Shown here: piece by piece, positions 32,888 to 42,182 of the stretch
Position numbering within the stretch: position 1 is the stretch's first letter
Layout of the letters: every line of letters starts with the position of its first letter
NCBI RefSeq assembly: GCF_030160235.1
Contig: NZ_BSNY01000030.1
Span: forward strand, 186,001 to 250,000
Length of the DNA: 64,000 nt
Origin: Mesorhizobium huakuii
GTDB lineage: Bacteria > Pseudomonadota > Alphaproteobacteria > Rhizobiales > Rhizobiaceae
Direction of reading: 5' to 3'
The notes under the pieces: model-generated
Database searches by the model: none
What the model was told of the DNA's origin: nothing
What the model saw: only the letters and a program-made list of their open reading frames with translations
Made by a program: the position numbers and the translations under genes

Positions 32888-34189
32888 TCAGCCCTTGGTC
32901 TCTGGCGCGGCCGTGGCGCCCGCCGGATGCCCGCTGCCACCCTTGTTCTTTTCGAGCACCGCCTCGGTGATCGAGTTCGGCAGCCTGCGTGGCGTCTCGA
33001 TCAGGCCGAGCACCGGCAGCGCGATCAGGAAGAAGGCGAAGTAGAACAGCGTCGCCATCTGGGCCATGAACACATAGCTGCCTTCCGCCGGCTGCGAGCC
33101 CAGCCAGCCGAGCAGGATGGCATCGGCCACGAACAGCCAGAAGAACAGCTTGTACCAGGGCCGGTAGACCGCCGAGCGCACCTTGGAGGTGTCGAGCCAC
33201 GGCACCAGGAACAGCATGACGATAGCGCCGAACATGCACAGCACGCCGCCGAGCTTGGAATTGATCGGCCCGATGTTGAAGGTGATGGCGCGCAGGATCG
33301 CGTAGAACGGCAGGAAGTACCATTCCGGCACGATATGGGCCGGGGTTTTCAGCGGGTTGGCGACCGTGTAATTGTCCGGATGGCCGAGATAGTTCGGCAG
33401 GTAGAAGACGAAATAGGCGAAGAAGAACAGGAACACGATCATGCCGAACGCGTCCTTGATGGTCGCGTAGGGGGTGAAGGCGACGGTGTCGGTCTTCGAC
33501 TTGACCTCGATGCCGGTCGGGTTCGACTGGCCCACCACATGCAGTGCCCAGACGTGCAGCACCACGACGCCGGCAATCATGAACGGCAGGAGGTAGTGCA
33601 GCGCGAAGAAGCGGTTCAGCGTCGGATTGTCGACGGCGAAGCCGCCGAGCAGCAGCTGCTGGATCCAGTCGCCGACCAGCGGGATGGCACTGAAGAAGCC
33701 GGTGATGACGGTGGCACCCCAGAAGCTCATCTGCCCCCATGGCAGCACATAGCCCATGAAGCCGGTCGCCATCATCAGGAGGTAGATGATGCAGCCCAGG
33801 ATCCACAGCAGCTCGCGCGGCGCCTTGTAGGAACCGTAATAGAGGCCGCGGAAGATGTGGATGTAGACGGCGACGAAGAAGAACGACGCGCCGTTGGCGT
33901 GCATGTAGCGCAACAGCCAGCCCGAATTGACGTCGCGCATGATCTTCTCGACGGAGCCGAAGGCGAGATTGGTGTCGGCCGTGTAGTGCATGGCCAGCAC
34001 GATGCCGGTCAGGATCTGCGCCACCAGCATGATCGACAGGATGCCGCCGAAGGTCCACGCATAGTTGAGGTTGCGCGGCACCGGATAGGCGACGAAGCTG
34101 TCATAGACCAGCCGCGGCAGCGGCATGCGGGCGTCGAACCAGCGTTCGATACCGGTCTTGGGCGTATAGGTCGAGTGTCCCTCGCTCAT
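32888..34189 (-). CDS. petB: Cytochrome b of the bc1 complex
   Basis: 433 residues with eight to nine membrane helices. Haem b ligands are in helices around [26 protein letters not shown] and [23 protein letters not shown]. The Qo-site [13 protein letters not shown] is present, and [17 protein letters not shown] forms the cd helix. The C-terminus is extended with a Gly/Ala/Pro tail. Not fused to cytochrome c1, unlike fbcH of Bradyrhizobium. Catalyses quinol oxidation and proton translocation in the cytoplasmic membrane. Confidence 0.97.
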   Translation of the reverse strand: MSEGHSTYTPKTGIERWFDARMPLPRLVYDSFVAYPVPRNLNYAWTFGGILSIMLVAQILTGIVLAMHYTADTNLAFGSVEKIMRDVNSGWLLRYMHANGASFFFVAVYIHIFRGLYYGSYKAPRELLWILGCIIYLLMMATGFMGYVLPWGQMSFWGATVITGFFSAIPLVGDWIQQLLLGGFAVDNPTLNRFFALHYLLPFMIAGVVVLHVWALHVVGQSNPTGIEVKSKTDTVAFTPYATIKDAFGMIVFLFFFAYFVFYLPNYLGHPDNYTVANPLKTPAHIVPEWYFLPFYAILRAITFNIGPINSKLGGVLCMFGAIVMLFLVPWLDTSKVRSAVYRPWYKLFFWLFVADAILLGWLGSQPAEGSYVFMAQMATLFYFAFFLIALPVLGLIETPRRLPNSITEAVLEKNKGGSGHPAGATAAPETKG

Positions 34190-34205
34190 CGAAATATCCC
34201 CTGCC

Positions 34206-34766
34206 TCAACCGATAAGGATCTTGGTATCGGAAATGAATTTGAATACCGGCACAGCCATGTTCTCGGGCGCCGGGCCTTTGCGGATGCGGCCGGCGGTGT
34301 CGTACTGCGAGCCGTGGCACGGGCAGAACCAGCCGCCGAAATCGCCTTCCTGGCCGAGCGGGATGCAGCCCAGATGCGTGCAGACCTGAACCATCACCAT
34401 CCAGGCTTCCTTGCCGGGCGTGGTGCGGTTGGCGTCGGTCGCCGGCGCATCGGCTGGCAGATTGGCGTTGCGGGCGATCGGATCCTTGAGATCGGAGAGG
34501 TTGACGGCCTCGCCGTCCTTCATTTCCTTTTCGGTGCGGTTGCGCACCACGACCGGCTTGCCGCGCCACTTGACGATCAGCGACATGCCAGGCGTCAGCG
34601 AGGCGACATCGACTTCCACCGAGGCGAGCGCCAGCGTCGAGGCATCGGGGCGCATCTGGTCGATGAACGGCCAGGCGACGGCGCCAGCCCCGACCACTGC
34701 GGCCATGCCCGTGGCGACATAAAGAAAATCTCGACGATTGGGATCGTGGATGTCGGTTGCGCTCAC
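34206..34766 (-). CDS. petA: Rieske iron-sulfur subunit of the bc1 complex
   Basis: 186 residues starting with GTG; AAAGGA lies upstream. A twin-arginine signal anchor, [23 protein letters not shown], is retained as the membrane helix. The 2Fe-2S ligands are in CTHLGC and CPCHGS, with the conserved disulfide cysteines. The C-terminal [23 protein letters not shown] is typical. It oxidises quinol at the Qo site and its head domain swings to cytochrome c1. First gene of petABC; the next starts 17 nt later. In R. capsulatus this complex depends on PetR, a relative of the regulator at 6075. Confidence 0.96.
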   Translation of the reverse strand: MSATDIHDPNRRDFLYVATGMAAVVGAGAVAWPFIDQMRPDASTLALASVEVDVASLTPGMSLIVKWRGKPVVVRNRTEKEMKDGEAVNLSDLKDPIARNANLPADAPATDANRTTPGKEAWMVMVQVCTHLGCIPLGQEGDFGGWFCPCHGSQYDTAGRIRKGPAPENMAVPVFKFISDTKILIG

Positions 34767-35081
34767 GGGTGCCTGATCCTTTCGCCTCTTCCGCGCCGGT
34801 GGCCGAGCCTTGTTCCCCGCTCAATCACGCCAACCCGACAGCGCATGGCGAACAGGCTAGCGAATTCCTCCGGCATTTGGACTTCGGTTTATGCGTGAAG
34901 CCTGTTTTTGTCCAGACGGGTCAAGGCACAAGGGCAGATTGTCGCGGGGACAAAATCCCCTATTGTCCGGCGGGACGGCGAATGGCCGCAAAAGGCGCCT
35001 AAACAACCGGGAAATATCAGCAAAATCCAAGGCTCCAGCTTGCCTCGACACAGGGCGCCGGTGTGATCTATCCTCCCAGGC
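34767..35081. other. Divergent intergenic region petA/cupin
   Basis: 315 bases. It must contain the petABC promoter on the minus strand and the cupin promoter on the plus strand, but I could not find a -35/-10 pair worth naming. There are echoes such as TTGTCC, CTTGTGCC and CTTGACCC around 34915-34970 and a GGCGCC near 34996. No open frame with a ribosome-binding site. Confidence 0.5.
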
Positions 35082-35426
35082 ATGGCACACGTCATAGACC
35101 GTGAGGAATGGGCGGTTCGTTCCGACCACTGGAAGGGCGAGCTGCAAGGCGGCGCCTACGGCTCCAACTCCTGCCTGATCTTCAACTACCTGCCCGATGA
35201 AGGCGGTGGCCCGCGGCTGCACTCGCACCCCTATGCGGAGATCTTCATCATCCGCCAGGGCACCGGCCTGTTTACCGTGGGCGACAAGGAAATCGAGGCT
35301 TCCGCCGGCCAGATCGTCATCGTGCCACCCCATACGCCGCACAAATTCACCAATCTCGGTCCGGGCCCGCTGGAAACGACCGATATCCACGAGAACGGCA
35401 CGTTCATCACCAAGTGGCTTGAGTGA
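35082..35426 (+). CDS. Small cupin-domain protein
   Basis: 114 residues forming one beta-barrel. Metal ligands of cupin motif 1 are His47, His49 and Glu53 (RLHSHPYAEIFIIRQG), and motif 2 has His87 (PPHTPHKFTNLGPG). All four ligands are present, so a metal-bound enzyme or binding protein is likely. It is close to cupins annotated as mannose-6-phosphate isomerase-like, but no substrate can be assigned. No strong ribosome-binding site; probably monocistronic. Confidence 0.85.
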   Translation: MAHVIDREEWAVRSDHWKGELQGGAYGSNSCLIFNYLPDEGGGPRLHSHPYAEIFIIRQGTGLFTVGDKEIEASAGQIVIVPPHTPHKFTNLGPGPLETTDIHENGTFITKWLE

Positions 35427-35429
35427 CCC

Positions 35430-35741
35430 CTACTTGGCGCCGAGCCTGACCAGCACGGCCCTGGGGATGCCGTATTCGCGGATCACGCCGTCGTGCTTGC
35501 GCAGCCCGCACAGCTCGCGCTGGATGAAATAGGCGTGCACCGCCTCGGCGGCCTGCTTGAGAAGCTTGGGGCGCAACTCCTCATCGGCATTGTCGCGCAG
35601 CCTGGCCAGCGTTTCCTCGACCTTTTGGCCGGCACGGCCAAGTGCGGCCGCCTTCTCGGCCAGGACTTCGTGGCCAAGCGCGTCGAAGGCGGCTTCAGCG
35701 GCCGAGGAGCCGGCAAGATGAGATGGCGGACGCAAGGACAT
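35430..35741 (-). CDS. Small conserved rhizobial protein (DUF6665-like)
   Basis: 103 residues from the ATG preceded by GGGGAACTGAA. Mainly helical: SAAEAAFDALGHEVLAEKAAALGRAGQKVEETLARLRDNAD followed by AEAVHAYFIQRELCGLRKHDGVIREYGIPRAVLVRLGAK. I recall this C-terminal pattern from a rhizobial family of unknown function (DUF6665), not confirmed. It follows the GNAT gene by one base, the last gene of the ABC-exporter operon. Confidence 0.75.
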   Translation of the reverse strand: MSLRPPSHLAGSSAAEAAFDALGHEVLAEKAAALGRAGQKVEETLARLRDNADEELRPKLLKQAAEAVHAYFIQRELCGLRKHDGVIREYGIPRAVLVRLGAK

Positions 35742-35742
35742 T

Positions 35743-36210
35743 TCAGTTCCCCTTCCCGAACACCATGCGGTGGGTGACGAATTCTTCGCCTTCCACGCGC
35801 CGAAAGCCAAGCCTTTCATAGAAGCCAAAGGCTTCCTGCGGCGCGCGGGTGTTCAACACGGTGAAATAGCGGCGTGCCCGATCGATGACGGTCTCGACCA
35901 GCATGCGGCCGAGGCCGGCGCGGCGGTGAGGCGCGCTGACGAACAGGTGCCGGACCCGACCCTGGTCCCTGCCCTCGACATAGGGATCGATATTCAGCCC
36001 GCACACGCCGGCAAGTTCGGCGCCATGCCACGCTCCGAACAACGCCTCGCCCCGCTTCAGGAACTTGTTGCGGCCGCTTGCCCAGCCATCCGCCAGGCGC
36101 ACCAGCATCCAGTAGCCTTCCAGCCGGCTCTCGTCCTTCAGCCTGTCGAAGGCCGGCGTGGTCGGCCGCAGCCGCTTGATCCCATAGCCGACTTCTGGCG
36201 TTCCGCCCAT
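35743..36210 (-). CDS. GNAT-family N-acetyltransferase
   Basis: 155 residues from ATG, with GGAGTAGG upstream. The GNAT core is visible: LFGAWHGAELAGVCGLNID (strand beta4), VRHLFVSAPHRRAGLGRMLVETVIDRAR (acetyl-CoA loop R-x-x-G-x-G) and TVLNTRAPQEAFGFYERLGFRRVEGEEFVTHRMVF. The acceptor is unknown. It lies 4 nt downstream of the ABC exporter gene, so it is co-expressed. Confidence 0.9.
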   Translation of the reverse strand: MGGTPEVGYGIKRLRPTTPAFDRLKDESRLEGYWMLVRLADGWASGRNKFLKRGEALFGAWHGAELAGVCGLNIDPYVEGRDQGRVRHLFVSAPHRRAGLGRMLVETVIDRARRYFTVLNTRAPQEAFGFYERLGFRRVEGEEFVTHRMVFGKGN

Positions 36211-36214
36211 GCGC

Positions 36215-38098
36215 CTACTCCGCCGGCCGCGTCTCTTCGAGCACGCTGTCCTCGTGATAGAGGAAGCCGCCGGACTGTCGCTTCCACAGCCGCGCATAAA
36301 GCCCGTCGAGCGCCACCAGCTCGTCATGCGTGCCTTGCTCGACGATGCGGCCGCCGTCCAGCACCACCAGGCGGTCGAGCGCGGCGATCGTCGACAGCCG
36401 GTGGGCGATGGCGATGACCGTCTTGTTTTCCATCAGCCGGGCGAGATTCTCCTGGATCGCCGCCTCGATGTCGGAATCGAGCGCCGAGGTCGCCTCGTCG
36501 AGGATCAGGATCGGCGCATCCTTCAGGAAGACACGGGCGATCGCCACGCGCTGGCGCTGGCCGCCCGACAGTTTCACGCCGCGCTCGCCGACAAAGGCTT
36601 CGTAGCCGGCACGATCCCGGTTGTCGCGCAAGGTCAGGATGAAGTCGTGCGCCTCGGCCTTCTTCGCCGCCGCGATCACCTCGGCGTCGGTTGCTTCAGG
36701 CATGCCAAGCTTGATGTTGTCACGCAGCGAACGGTGGAAGAGCGCCGTATCCTGGCTGACGACGCCGATATTGGCGCGCAGCGAATTCTGCGTGACCTTG
36801 GCAACGTTCTGGCCATCGACGGTGATCGACCCGCCTTCCAGGTCATAGAGCCGCAGGATCAGGTTGGCGAGCGTCGTCTTGCCGGCGCCCGATGGCCCGA
36901 CCAGCCCGACCTTTTCGCCGGGCTTGACGACAAGGTCGATGCCGTTCAGCACGCCGAACCCCTTGCCGTAGTGGAACTCGACGCCCTTCACGTCGATGCG
37001 CCCACCGGCAACGACTAGCTCCCTGGCGTCAGGCGCATCAACAAGCCCGAGCGGCTGCGAGATCAGCGCCTTGGAATTCTCCAGCACACCGAGATTCCGC
37101 AGAATGCTGTTGAGCTGCATCATCAGCCGGCCGAGCAGCATGTTGAGCCGCAGCACCAGCGACAGCGTGAAGGCGACCGCGCCGACGGTAATCGAGCCTT
37201 CGACCCAGAGATAGACTGCAAAACAGCCGATCGCCGTGATCATGACGCCCGACAGCGTCGTCAGCGCCATGCGCACCCCGGTCAGCCGGCGGGTGAAGGG
37301 GCGCAGCGCGTCCAGATAGATGTCGAAGCCGTTCCTGATGTAGCGGTCGTCGCCGTCGGCCGCGAATAGTTTTAGCGTCTGCACGTTGGAATAGGAATCG
37401 ACGATGCGGCCATTGATCATCGAGCCGGCCTCGGCGGTCGCCTCGGCGTGCTTGCGGATCGCGGGCAGATAGAGCTTTGCCAGCCAGCCGAAGGCGAAGA
37501 TCCAGATCACCACCAGCACCGCCAGCCGCAGATCCAGTCCGGCGACCAGCGCCAGCGTCGTGACCGTATAGACGACCATGAACCAGACGACCTCGATGAA
37601 GCTCTCCATCAGGTCGCCGGTCGCTTGCCCCGCCTGCCAGACTTTCGTCGCGATGCGGCCGGCGAAATCGTTCTGGAAGAAGGCGTAGGACTGGCGCGAC
37701 ACATGCCGGTGCGCCTGCCAGCGCACCAGATTGTAGAAGCCGGGCGTGATCGTCTGCTCGTCGACCAGCGCCGACAGGCCGACGACGATGGTGCGGATGA
37801 CCAGCACGACCGCGATCATGAACACCAGTTCGGGGCCGGCGGCGGCCCACAGCGCGTGCCAGCTGCGCTCGCCGGGAAGCTGGTCGAGGATATCGACCAG
37901 CCGCCCGACGAAATAGAACAGCCCGGCCTCGACCAGCGGCGCGATGCCGCCGATGACCAGCATGGCGAAGAAGGCGAACTTCGCCTGGCCGACATAGTGC
38001 CAGAGGAAACCGCCGACGCTGGATGGCGGCCGAAGATTCGCCGGCTCCCTGAACGGATAGACCCAGTTCTCGAACCAGCGATAGATGGCTGTCATCAT
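36215..38098 (-). CDS. ABC exporter (fused permease-ATPase), second of pair
   Basis: 627 residues: a six-helix transmembrane domain (about 25-330) and a nucleotide-binding domain (about 365-600) with Walker A GPSGAGKTTL, signature LSGGQRQRVAIARV, Walker B ILILDEATSALD and His switch IAHRLSTI. All ATPase residues are present. It is a paralogue of the product of 38109-39995, 10 nt upstream, and the two probably form a heterodimer, a common arrangement for multidrug or lipid exporters of the ABCB type. The substrate is unknown. Confidence 0.94.
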   Translation of the reverse strand: MMTAIYRWFENWVYPFREPANLRPPSSVGGFLWHYVGQAKFAFFAMLVIGGIAPLVEAGLFYFVGRLVDILDQLPGERSWHALWAAAGPELVFMIAVVLVIRTIVVGLSALVDEQTITPGFYNLVRWQAHRHVSRQSYAFFQNDFAGRIATKVWQAGQATGDLMESFIEVVWFMVVYTVTTLALVAGLDLRLAVLVVIWIFAFGWLAKLYLPAIRKHAEATAEAGSMINGRIVDSYSNVQTLKLFAADGDDRYIRNGFDIYLDALRPFTRRLTGVRMALTTLSGVMITAIGCFAVYLWVEGSITVGAVAFTLSLVLRLNMLLGRLMMQLNSILRNLGVLENSKALISQPLGLVDAPDARELVVAGGRIDVKGVEFHYGKGFGVLNGIDLVVKPGEKVGLVGPSGAGKTTLANLILRLYDLEGGSITVDGQNVAKVTQNSLRANIGVVSQDTALFHRSLRDNIKLGMPEATDAEVIAAAKKAEAHDFILTLRDNRDRAGYEAFVGERGVKLSGGQRQRVAIARVFLKDAPILILDEATSALDSDIEAAIQENLARLMENKTVIAIAHRLSTIAALDRLVVLDGGRIVEQGTHDELVALDGLYARLWKRQSGGFLYHEDSVLEETRPAE

Positions 38099-38108
38099 GC
38101 GGCGGCCA

Positions 38109-39995
38109 TCATTCTGCGGCTTGCCCCTTCGCGATCACGTCATTGGCGACATCGGCCGGGATGTCCTCGAGCAGGAACCCGCCCGACTGGCGCTGCCAGA
38201 GCTGCGCGTAGAGCCCGCCCCTGGCGACCAGTTCTTCATGCGAACCTTCCTCGATGACACGGCCCTGGTCCATCACCACGAGCCTGTCCATCGCCGCGAT
38301 GGTCGACAGCCGGTGGGCGATGGCGATGACGGTCTTGCCCTGCATGAGTTTGTAGAGGTTCTCCTGGATGGCTGCTTCCGCCTCGGAATCCAGCGCCGAC
38401 GTCGCCTCGTCAAGGATAAGTATAGGTGCATCCTTCAACATAACGCGAGCAATGGCGATGCGTTGCCGCTGGCCGCCCGACAATTTGACGCCGCGATCAC
38501 CGACATAGGCGTCAAAACCCTTGCGGCCCTTGTGATCCGCGAGCCCGCCAATGAAGTCCAGCGCCTCGGCCCGCCGCGCCGCCTCGACCAGCATCTCATC
38601 CGAAGCATCGGGCCGGCCGTAGAGGATGTTCTCGCGCACCGAACGATGCAGCAGCGAAGTGTCCTGCGTGACCATGCCGATCTGGGCGCGCAGCGAATCC
38701 TGCTTCACGCCGGCGATCTCCTGGCCGTCGATCAGGATCCGGCCAGCTTCCAAATCGTAGAAGCGCAACAGCAGGTTGACCAGCGTCGACTTGCCGGCGC
38801 CGGAGCGGCCGACGATGCCGACCTTCTCGCCCGGCTTGACCGTCAGCGACAGGTTCTCGATGACGCCTTTCTGCTTGCCGTAGTGGAAGCGGATATCCTC
38901 GAAGCGGATCTCGCCCCTGGAAACGGCGATCTCCTCCGCATCCGGCCTGTCCTCGACAAGGCGCGGCAGCGAGATCGAGGCGATGCCGTCCTGCACCGTG
39001 CCGATGTTCTCGAACAGGCCCGACATCTCCCACATGATCCACTGCGACATGCCCCACATCCGGAGCACCAGGCCGATGACCACGGCGACCGCGCCGATCG
39101 TCACCACTTGTCCCATCCACAGCCACAGCGAGATGGCGGTGACCGAGAACAGCAGCAGGGCGTTCAATATGTAGAGCGTGCCGAAAAGCACCGTCACCAG
39201 CCGCATCGACCGGTAGACCGTGTCGAGGAAGCCCATCATGCCTTCCCTGGCGAAAGTCGCCTCGCGCTTGGCATGGCTGAACAGCTTGACCGTCTGGATG
39301 TTGGAGTAGCTGTCGACGACGCGACCGGTCATGACCGAGCGCGCATTGGCCTGCTCCTCGCCGACCTTGCCCAGGCGAGGGATGAAGTAGCGCAGCAAAA
39401 GGATGTAACCGACCAGCCAGACCGCCAGAGGCGCGGCCAGCCGCCAGTCGGCGGAGCCGACGATCAACAGCATGCCGAGGAAATAGACGATGACGTAGTT
39501 GAGCACGTCGATCACCTTGATGACGCATTCGCGCACGGCGAGTGCGGTCTGCATCAGCTTGGTGGCGATGCGGCCGGCGAACTCGTCCTGGTAGAAGCTC
39601 ATCGACTGGTTGAGCAGGTAGCGGTGCACCTGCCAGCGGATGCGCATCGGATAGTTGCCCATCAGCGTCTGCTGGTTGAGCAGCGAATGCACCCATACCG
39701 TGCCCGGCAGTGCGAACAGCACGATGAAGGCCATTGCGGCGAGCTTCCAGCCTTCCATCTGCAGGAAAGTTTCGCGATTCTGCCCCGACAGCCAGTCGAC
39801 GATGCGGCCGAGGAAGCCGAACATCCACACTTCCGCTATGGCGATGGCCGCGACCAGCACCGCGTCGACAAGGATATAGGGCCAGGCGCCGCGCGTATAA
39901 TGCAGGCAGAAGGCTACCAGCGTCTTGGGCGGCTCGACCGGTTCCGCCGAGGGGAACGGATCGAGCCTTCTTTCAAACCAGCTAAACAACAACAT
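38109..39995 (-). CDS. ABC exporter (fused permease-ATPase), first of pair
   Basis: 628 residues with the same plan as its neighbour: membrane domain about 25-335, then Walker A GRSGAGKSTL, signature LSGGQRQRIAIARV, Walker B ILILDEATSALD and IAHRLSTIAAMD. It heads the minus-strand operon exporter-exporter-GNAT-small protein. The similar N-termini (MLLFSWFERRLDPFP versus AIYRWFENWVYPF) support tandem duplication. Both copies keep catalytic residues, so an asymmetric degenerate site is not evident. Confidence 0.94.
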   Translation of the reverse strand: MLLFSWFERRLDPFPSAEPVEPPKTLVAFCLHYTRGAWPYILVDAVLVAAIAIAEVWMFGFLGRIVDWLSGQNRETFLQMEGWKLAAMAFIVLFALPGTVWVHSLLNQQTLMGNYPMRIRWQVHRYLLNQSMSFYQDEFAGRIATKLMQTALAVRECVIKVIDVLNYVIVYFLGMLLIVGSADWRLAAPLAVWLVGYILLLRYFIPRLGKVGEEQANARSVMTGRVVDSYSNIQTVKLFSHAKREATFAREGMMGFLDTVYRSMRLVTVLFGTLYILNALLLFSVTAISLWLWMGQVVTIGAVAVVIGLVLRMWGMSQWIMWEMSGLFENIGTVQDGIASISLPRLVEDRPDAEEIAVSRGEIRFEDIRFHYGKQKGVIENLSLTVKPGEKVGIVGRSGAGKSTLVNLLLRFYDLEAGRILIDGQEIAGVKQDSLRAQIGMVTQDTSLLHRSVRENILYGRPDASDEMLVEAARRAEALDFIGGLADHKGRKGFDAYVGDRGVKLSGGQRQRIAIARVMLKDAPILILDEATSALDSEAEAAIQENLYKLMQGKTVIAIAHRLSTIAAMDRLVVMDQGRVIEEGSHEELVARGGLYAQLWQRQSGGFLLEDIPADVANDVIAKGQAAE

Positions 39996-40025
39996 GGGTC
40001 ATGCCTGTGAAAATCTGTTTTTCGC

Positions 40026-40583
40026 CTAAGCGGCGCGTGAACGTACGAAGTCCTCGGACCGTGTGGCGCCGAGGGCCGACGGTCCGGAATCGTCCGGACC
40101 GTCGGCCCTGCTTCGCGCAATATAGGGGCTCGCGGGCTTTTCGCCGACAGGCTCGTTTGCCGATCCTGACGGCGCGGTGCCGACAAGCCTGATTTTCGCG
40201 CCCGGCCGGATCAGCCGGATGATCCGGCGCACCAGAGAAGGCCGGCTGGGGTCCGGAACGGCGTGCGAGAAATCGACATCCGGCAGCATGCCGCGATGCG
40301 GCCGGCGCCGGACTTCGGCATGGACCGCCGACGAATAGGTCTCGCCGATCAGCAGCGCCCAGGTCGGCAGCCGGTGGATATGCAGGCTCCTCGAGCCCGG
40401 TATTCTGTAGGGATCGAACATCGGTCCGTCCTCCGTATGAAAATAGAGATGAAAAGGCGAAGCAACATCGTCCGCCGGCATTCGGCCGGAGGCGCGGATT
40501 GCGTCTGTCCGCAACCGACGCTCGGCATCGGTCTGGGCACGTTCACTTCGGGCGTTCAGCCCTTTTGGCTTTTTGAAAAACAT
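40026..40583 (-). CDS. Hypothetical protein, arginine/proline-rich
   Basis: 185 residues; AAGGAA lies 7 nt before the ATG. The N-terminal half (MFFKKPKGLNARSERAQTDAERRLRTD, then DDVASPFHLYFHTEDGPMFDPYRIPG and LHIHRLPTWALLIGETYSSAVHAEVRRRP) looks like real protein. The last 45 residues are low-complexity and coincide with a perfect 17-bp hairpin at 40072-40109. No membrane segment or known domain. It may be a lineage-specific gene whose 3' end has been overrun by a palindromic element. Confidence 0.55.
   Translation of the reverse strand: MFFKKPKGLNARSERAQTDAERRLRTDAIRASGRMPADDVASPFHLYFHTEDGPMFDPYRIPGSRSLHIHRLPTWALLIGETYSSAVHAEVRRRPHRGMLPDVDFSHAVPDPSRPSLVRRIIRLIRPGAKIRLVGTAPSGSANEPVGEKPASPYIARSRADGPDDSGPSALGATRSEDFVRSRAA
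40072..40109. repeat. 17-bp perfect palindrome inside a 3' coding end
   Basis: Arms AGGGCCGACGGTCCGGA (40072-40088) and 40093-40109 are exact complements around ATCG. It lies inside the C-terminal codons of the hypothetical gene at 40026-40583. No T tract follows on either strand. One of the strongest hairpins in the window. Confidence 0.85.
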
Positions 40584-40649
40584 CGCAGGATTCCTTCGAG
40601 AGCCGAAAAATCTTTTCGGCGGGAATCGGTGCGATCAAGTCTTAGAGAG

Positions 40650-40727
40650 TCAGGAGAATTGTCGTACCGAAGCCGCCAGCAGGCGTACAAGCCCACGAGA
40701 GGGGCGCTGGATGTGCATGGTCATCAT
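40650..40727 (-). CDS. Possible 25-residue small ORF
   Basis: ATG (40727) follows a strong GGAGGGG at an 8-nt distance, giving MMTMHIQRPSRGLVRLLAAS and five more residues before the stop. It lies upstream of the hypothetical gene at 40026-40583 on the same strand, so it may be a leader peptide. Ribosome-binding quality is the main evidence; composition alone cannot decide. Confidence 0.35.
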   Translation of the reverse strand: MMTMHIQRPSRGLVRLLAASVRQFS

Positions 40728-40867
40728 GAGTGTCCCCTCCATCGGTTCGGGTTGACAATGCGACTGACATACCCGACTTCGCAAAAAATGGCCACCCGCA
40801 GGTCCAGGAATTTCCAAAACCGGGAGGCTCCTGTGGCCGATCTGCCACTTATTAGAAGGATGCGGAA

Positions 40868-41326
40868 ATGAACCGTCGTCTCCGCATCGCGCTCTACCAG
40901 CCGGACATTGCCGGCAATACCGGGACAATCCTGCGCTTCGCCGCTTGCCTCGGCCTTGGCGTCGACATCATCGAGCCGGCCGGCTTTCCGCTTTCCGACA
41001 AGGCGCTCAAGCGCGCCGGCATGGACTACCTCGAAATGGCCGCCCTGACCCGGCATGTCGACTGGAACGCCTTCGAGGACTGGCGCAAGAAGGACGGGCG
41101 CCGGCTGGTGCTTCTGTCGACCAAGGCGACGGGCCCCTACACCAGCTTCAGCTTTGCGGACGGCGACATCCTCCTGTTCGGCCGCGAATCCGCGGGCGTG
41201 CCGGATCTTGTCCATCAGGCGGCGGATGCGCGGCTGACTATCCCCATGCAGGGCAGCGCGCGCAGCATCAACGTCGCGCTGTCCGTCGCCATGGTGGCGG
41301 GCGAAGCCGTCCGGCAACTCGGATAG
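40868..41326 (+). CDS. trmL: tRNA (cytidine(34)-2'-O)-methyltransferase
   Basis: 152 residues, the minimal SPOUT (trefoil-knot) size. Motifs: [23 protein letters not shown], the knot segment [11 protein letters not shown] and [25 protein letters not shown] lies upstream of the ATG. TrmL methylates the ribose at wobble position 34 of tRNA-Leu species using SAM. Frequently near hemF in rhizobia, as here. Confidence 0.95.
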   Translation: MNRRLRIALYQPDIAGNTGTILRFAACLGLGVDIIEPAGFPLSDKALKRAGMDYLEMAALTRHVDWNAFEDWRKKDGRRLVLLSTKATGPYTSFSFADGDILLFGRESAGVPDLVHQAADARLTIPMQGSARSINVALSVAMVAGEAVRQLG

Positions 41327-41445
41327 GATCGGCGGCCCATCGACAGCGCCGCCGTCGCCGGCGGCAGCGGTTTCTCCGGTCATTCTCACCCAGGCGCACA
41401 TCGCCTTCTCCTGTCATTTGCCCTATCGATATTTCTTCGCTACAA

Positions 41446-41463
41446 GCTCAACTTAACTTGAGG
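41446..41463 (+). promoter_or_regulatory. SoxR box upstream of soxR
   Basis: GCTCAACTTAACTTGAGG matches the known SoxR box (CCTCAAGTTAACTTGAGG) at 16 of 18 positions and ends 18 nt before the soxR start. This implies autoregulation, or control of a very short soxR leader. Based on comparison with the published consensus from memory. Confidence 0.75.
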
Positions 41464-41481
41464 TCAAGCGGAAAATCGGAA

Positions 41482-41925
41482 ATGGCTCCAGCAACGGAAT
41501 TGACGGTCGGCCAGGTGGCCATGCGCAGCGGCGTGGCGGTGTCGGCGCTGCATTTTTATGAAGCGCGCGGACTGATCCGCAGCCATCGCACGTCAGGCAA
41601 CCAGCGGCGCTACGGCCGCGACGTGCTGCGACGGGTGGCGATCATCAAGGTCGCGCAGGAGGTCGGCATCTCGCTGGCCGAGATCGGCGAGGCATTGGCG
41701 TCGCTGCCCGAAGGCCGCACGCCGACGCGTGACGACTGGAACCTGCTGTCGACTGCCTGGCGCGATGGGCTAGACCACAAGATCGCGCAGTTGAAGAAAC
41801 TGCGTGACGGCCTGACCGACTGCATCGGTTGCGGCTGCATGTCGATCGACAAATGCCCACTCAGGAACAAGGGCGACCGGCTGGCCAGGGAAGGCACCGG
41901 CGCGCGGAGACTGATTGCGCCTTGA
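41482..41925 (+). CDS. soxR: Redox-sensitive MerR-type activator SoxR
   Basis: 147 residues. N-terminal winged helix ([54 protein letters not shown]), a dimer helix, then the 2Fe-2S ligands Cys114, Cys117, Cys119 and Cys125 in [12 protein letters not shown], spaced as in E. coli SoxR. It responds to redox-cycling compounds and activates genes with SoxR boxes. No soxS and no exporter with a SoxR box is evident next to it; in non-enteric bacteria it directly controls small regulons. Confidence 0.95.
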   Translation: MAPATELTVGQVAMRSGVAVSALHFYEARGLIRSHRTSGNQRRYGRDVLRRVAIIKVAQEVGISLAEIGEALASLPEGRTPTRDDWNLLSTAWRDGLDHKIAQLKKLRDGLTDCIGCGCMSIDKCPLRNKGDRLAREGTGARRLIAP

Positions 41926-41957
41926 GTGGAATGCCGCGCTACAAAGGAGGTACGTCA

Positions 41958-42182
41958 GTGCTGGGACACCTGGTTCAGGCAGAGGACGAGACGCAACCCA
42001 TCACGATCCACCGGATCGATTCCGGTGGCACGCCAACCCTGTACACCTCGGTGAGCTTCGAGGAGGCGCGGGTTCGAGAAATTCGGCAGGCTGCTTGGCG
42101 AGAGCCTGATCCTGGATTCTCCAAGAATGCGCCATCTGTTCTCGTTGTGACGGCAACTAATCCGCCGCCGGCAACCGCCTGA
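41958..42182 (+). CDS. Small hypothetical protein
   Basis: 74 residues from GTG with an ideal AAAGGAGGT 6 nt upstream. Sequence begins with [20 protein letters not shown] and contains [33 protein letters not shown]; no membrane segment or known domain. Its 3' end overlaps the converging gene at 42157-42414 by 26 bases. The near-perfect Shine-Dalgarno is the main support. Confidence 0.55.
   Translation: MLGHLVQAEDETQPITIHRIDSGGTPTLYTSVSFEEARVREIRQAAWREPDPGFSKNAPSVLVVTATNPPPATA

Noticed and set aside
38085-40010. 641-codon plus-strand open frame
   Set aside because: Opposite the two ABC-exporter genes, with His/Arg/Asp-rich sequence typical of antisense of coding DNA.
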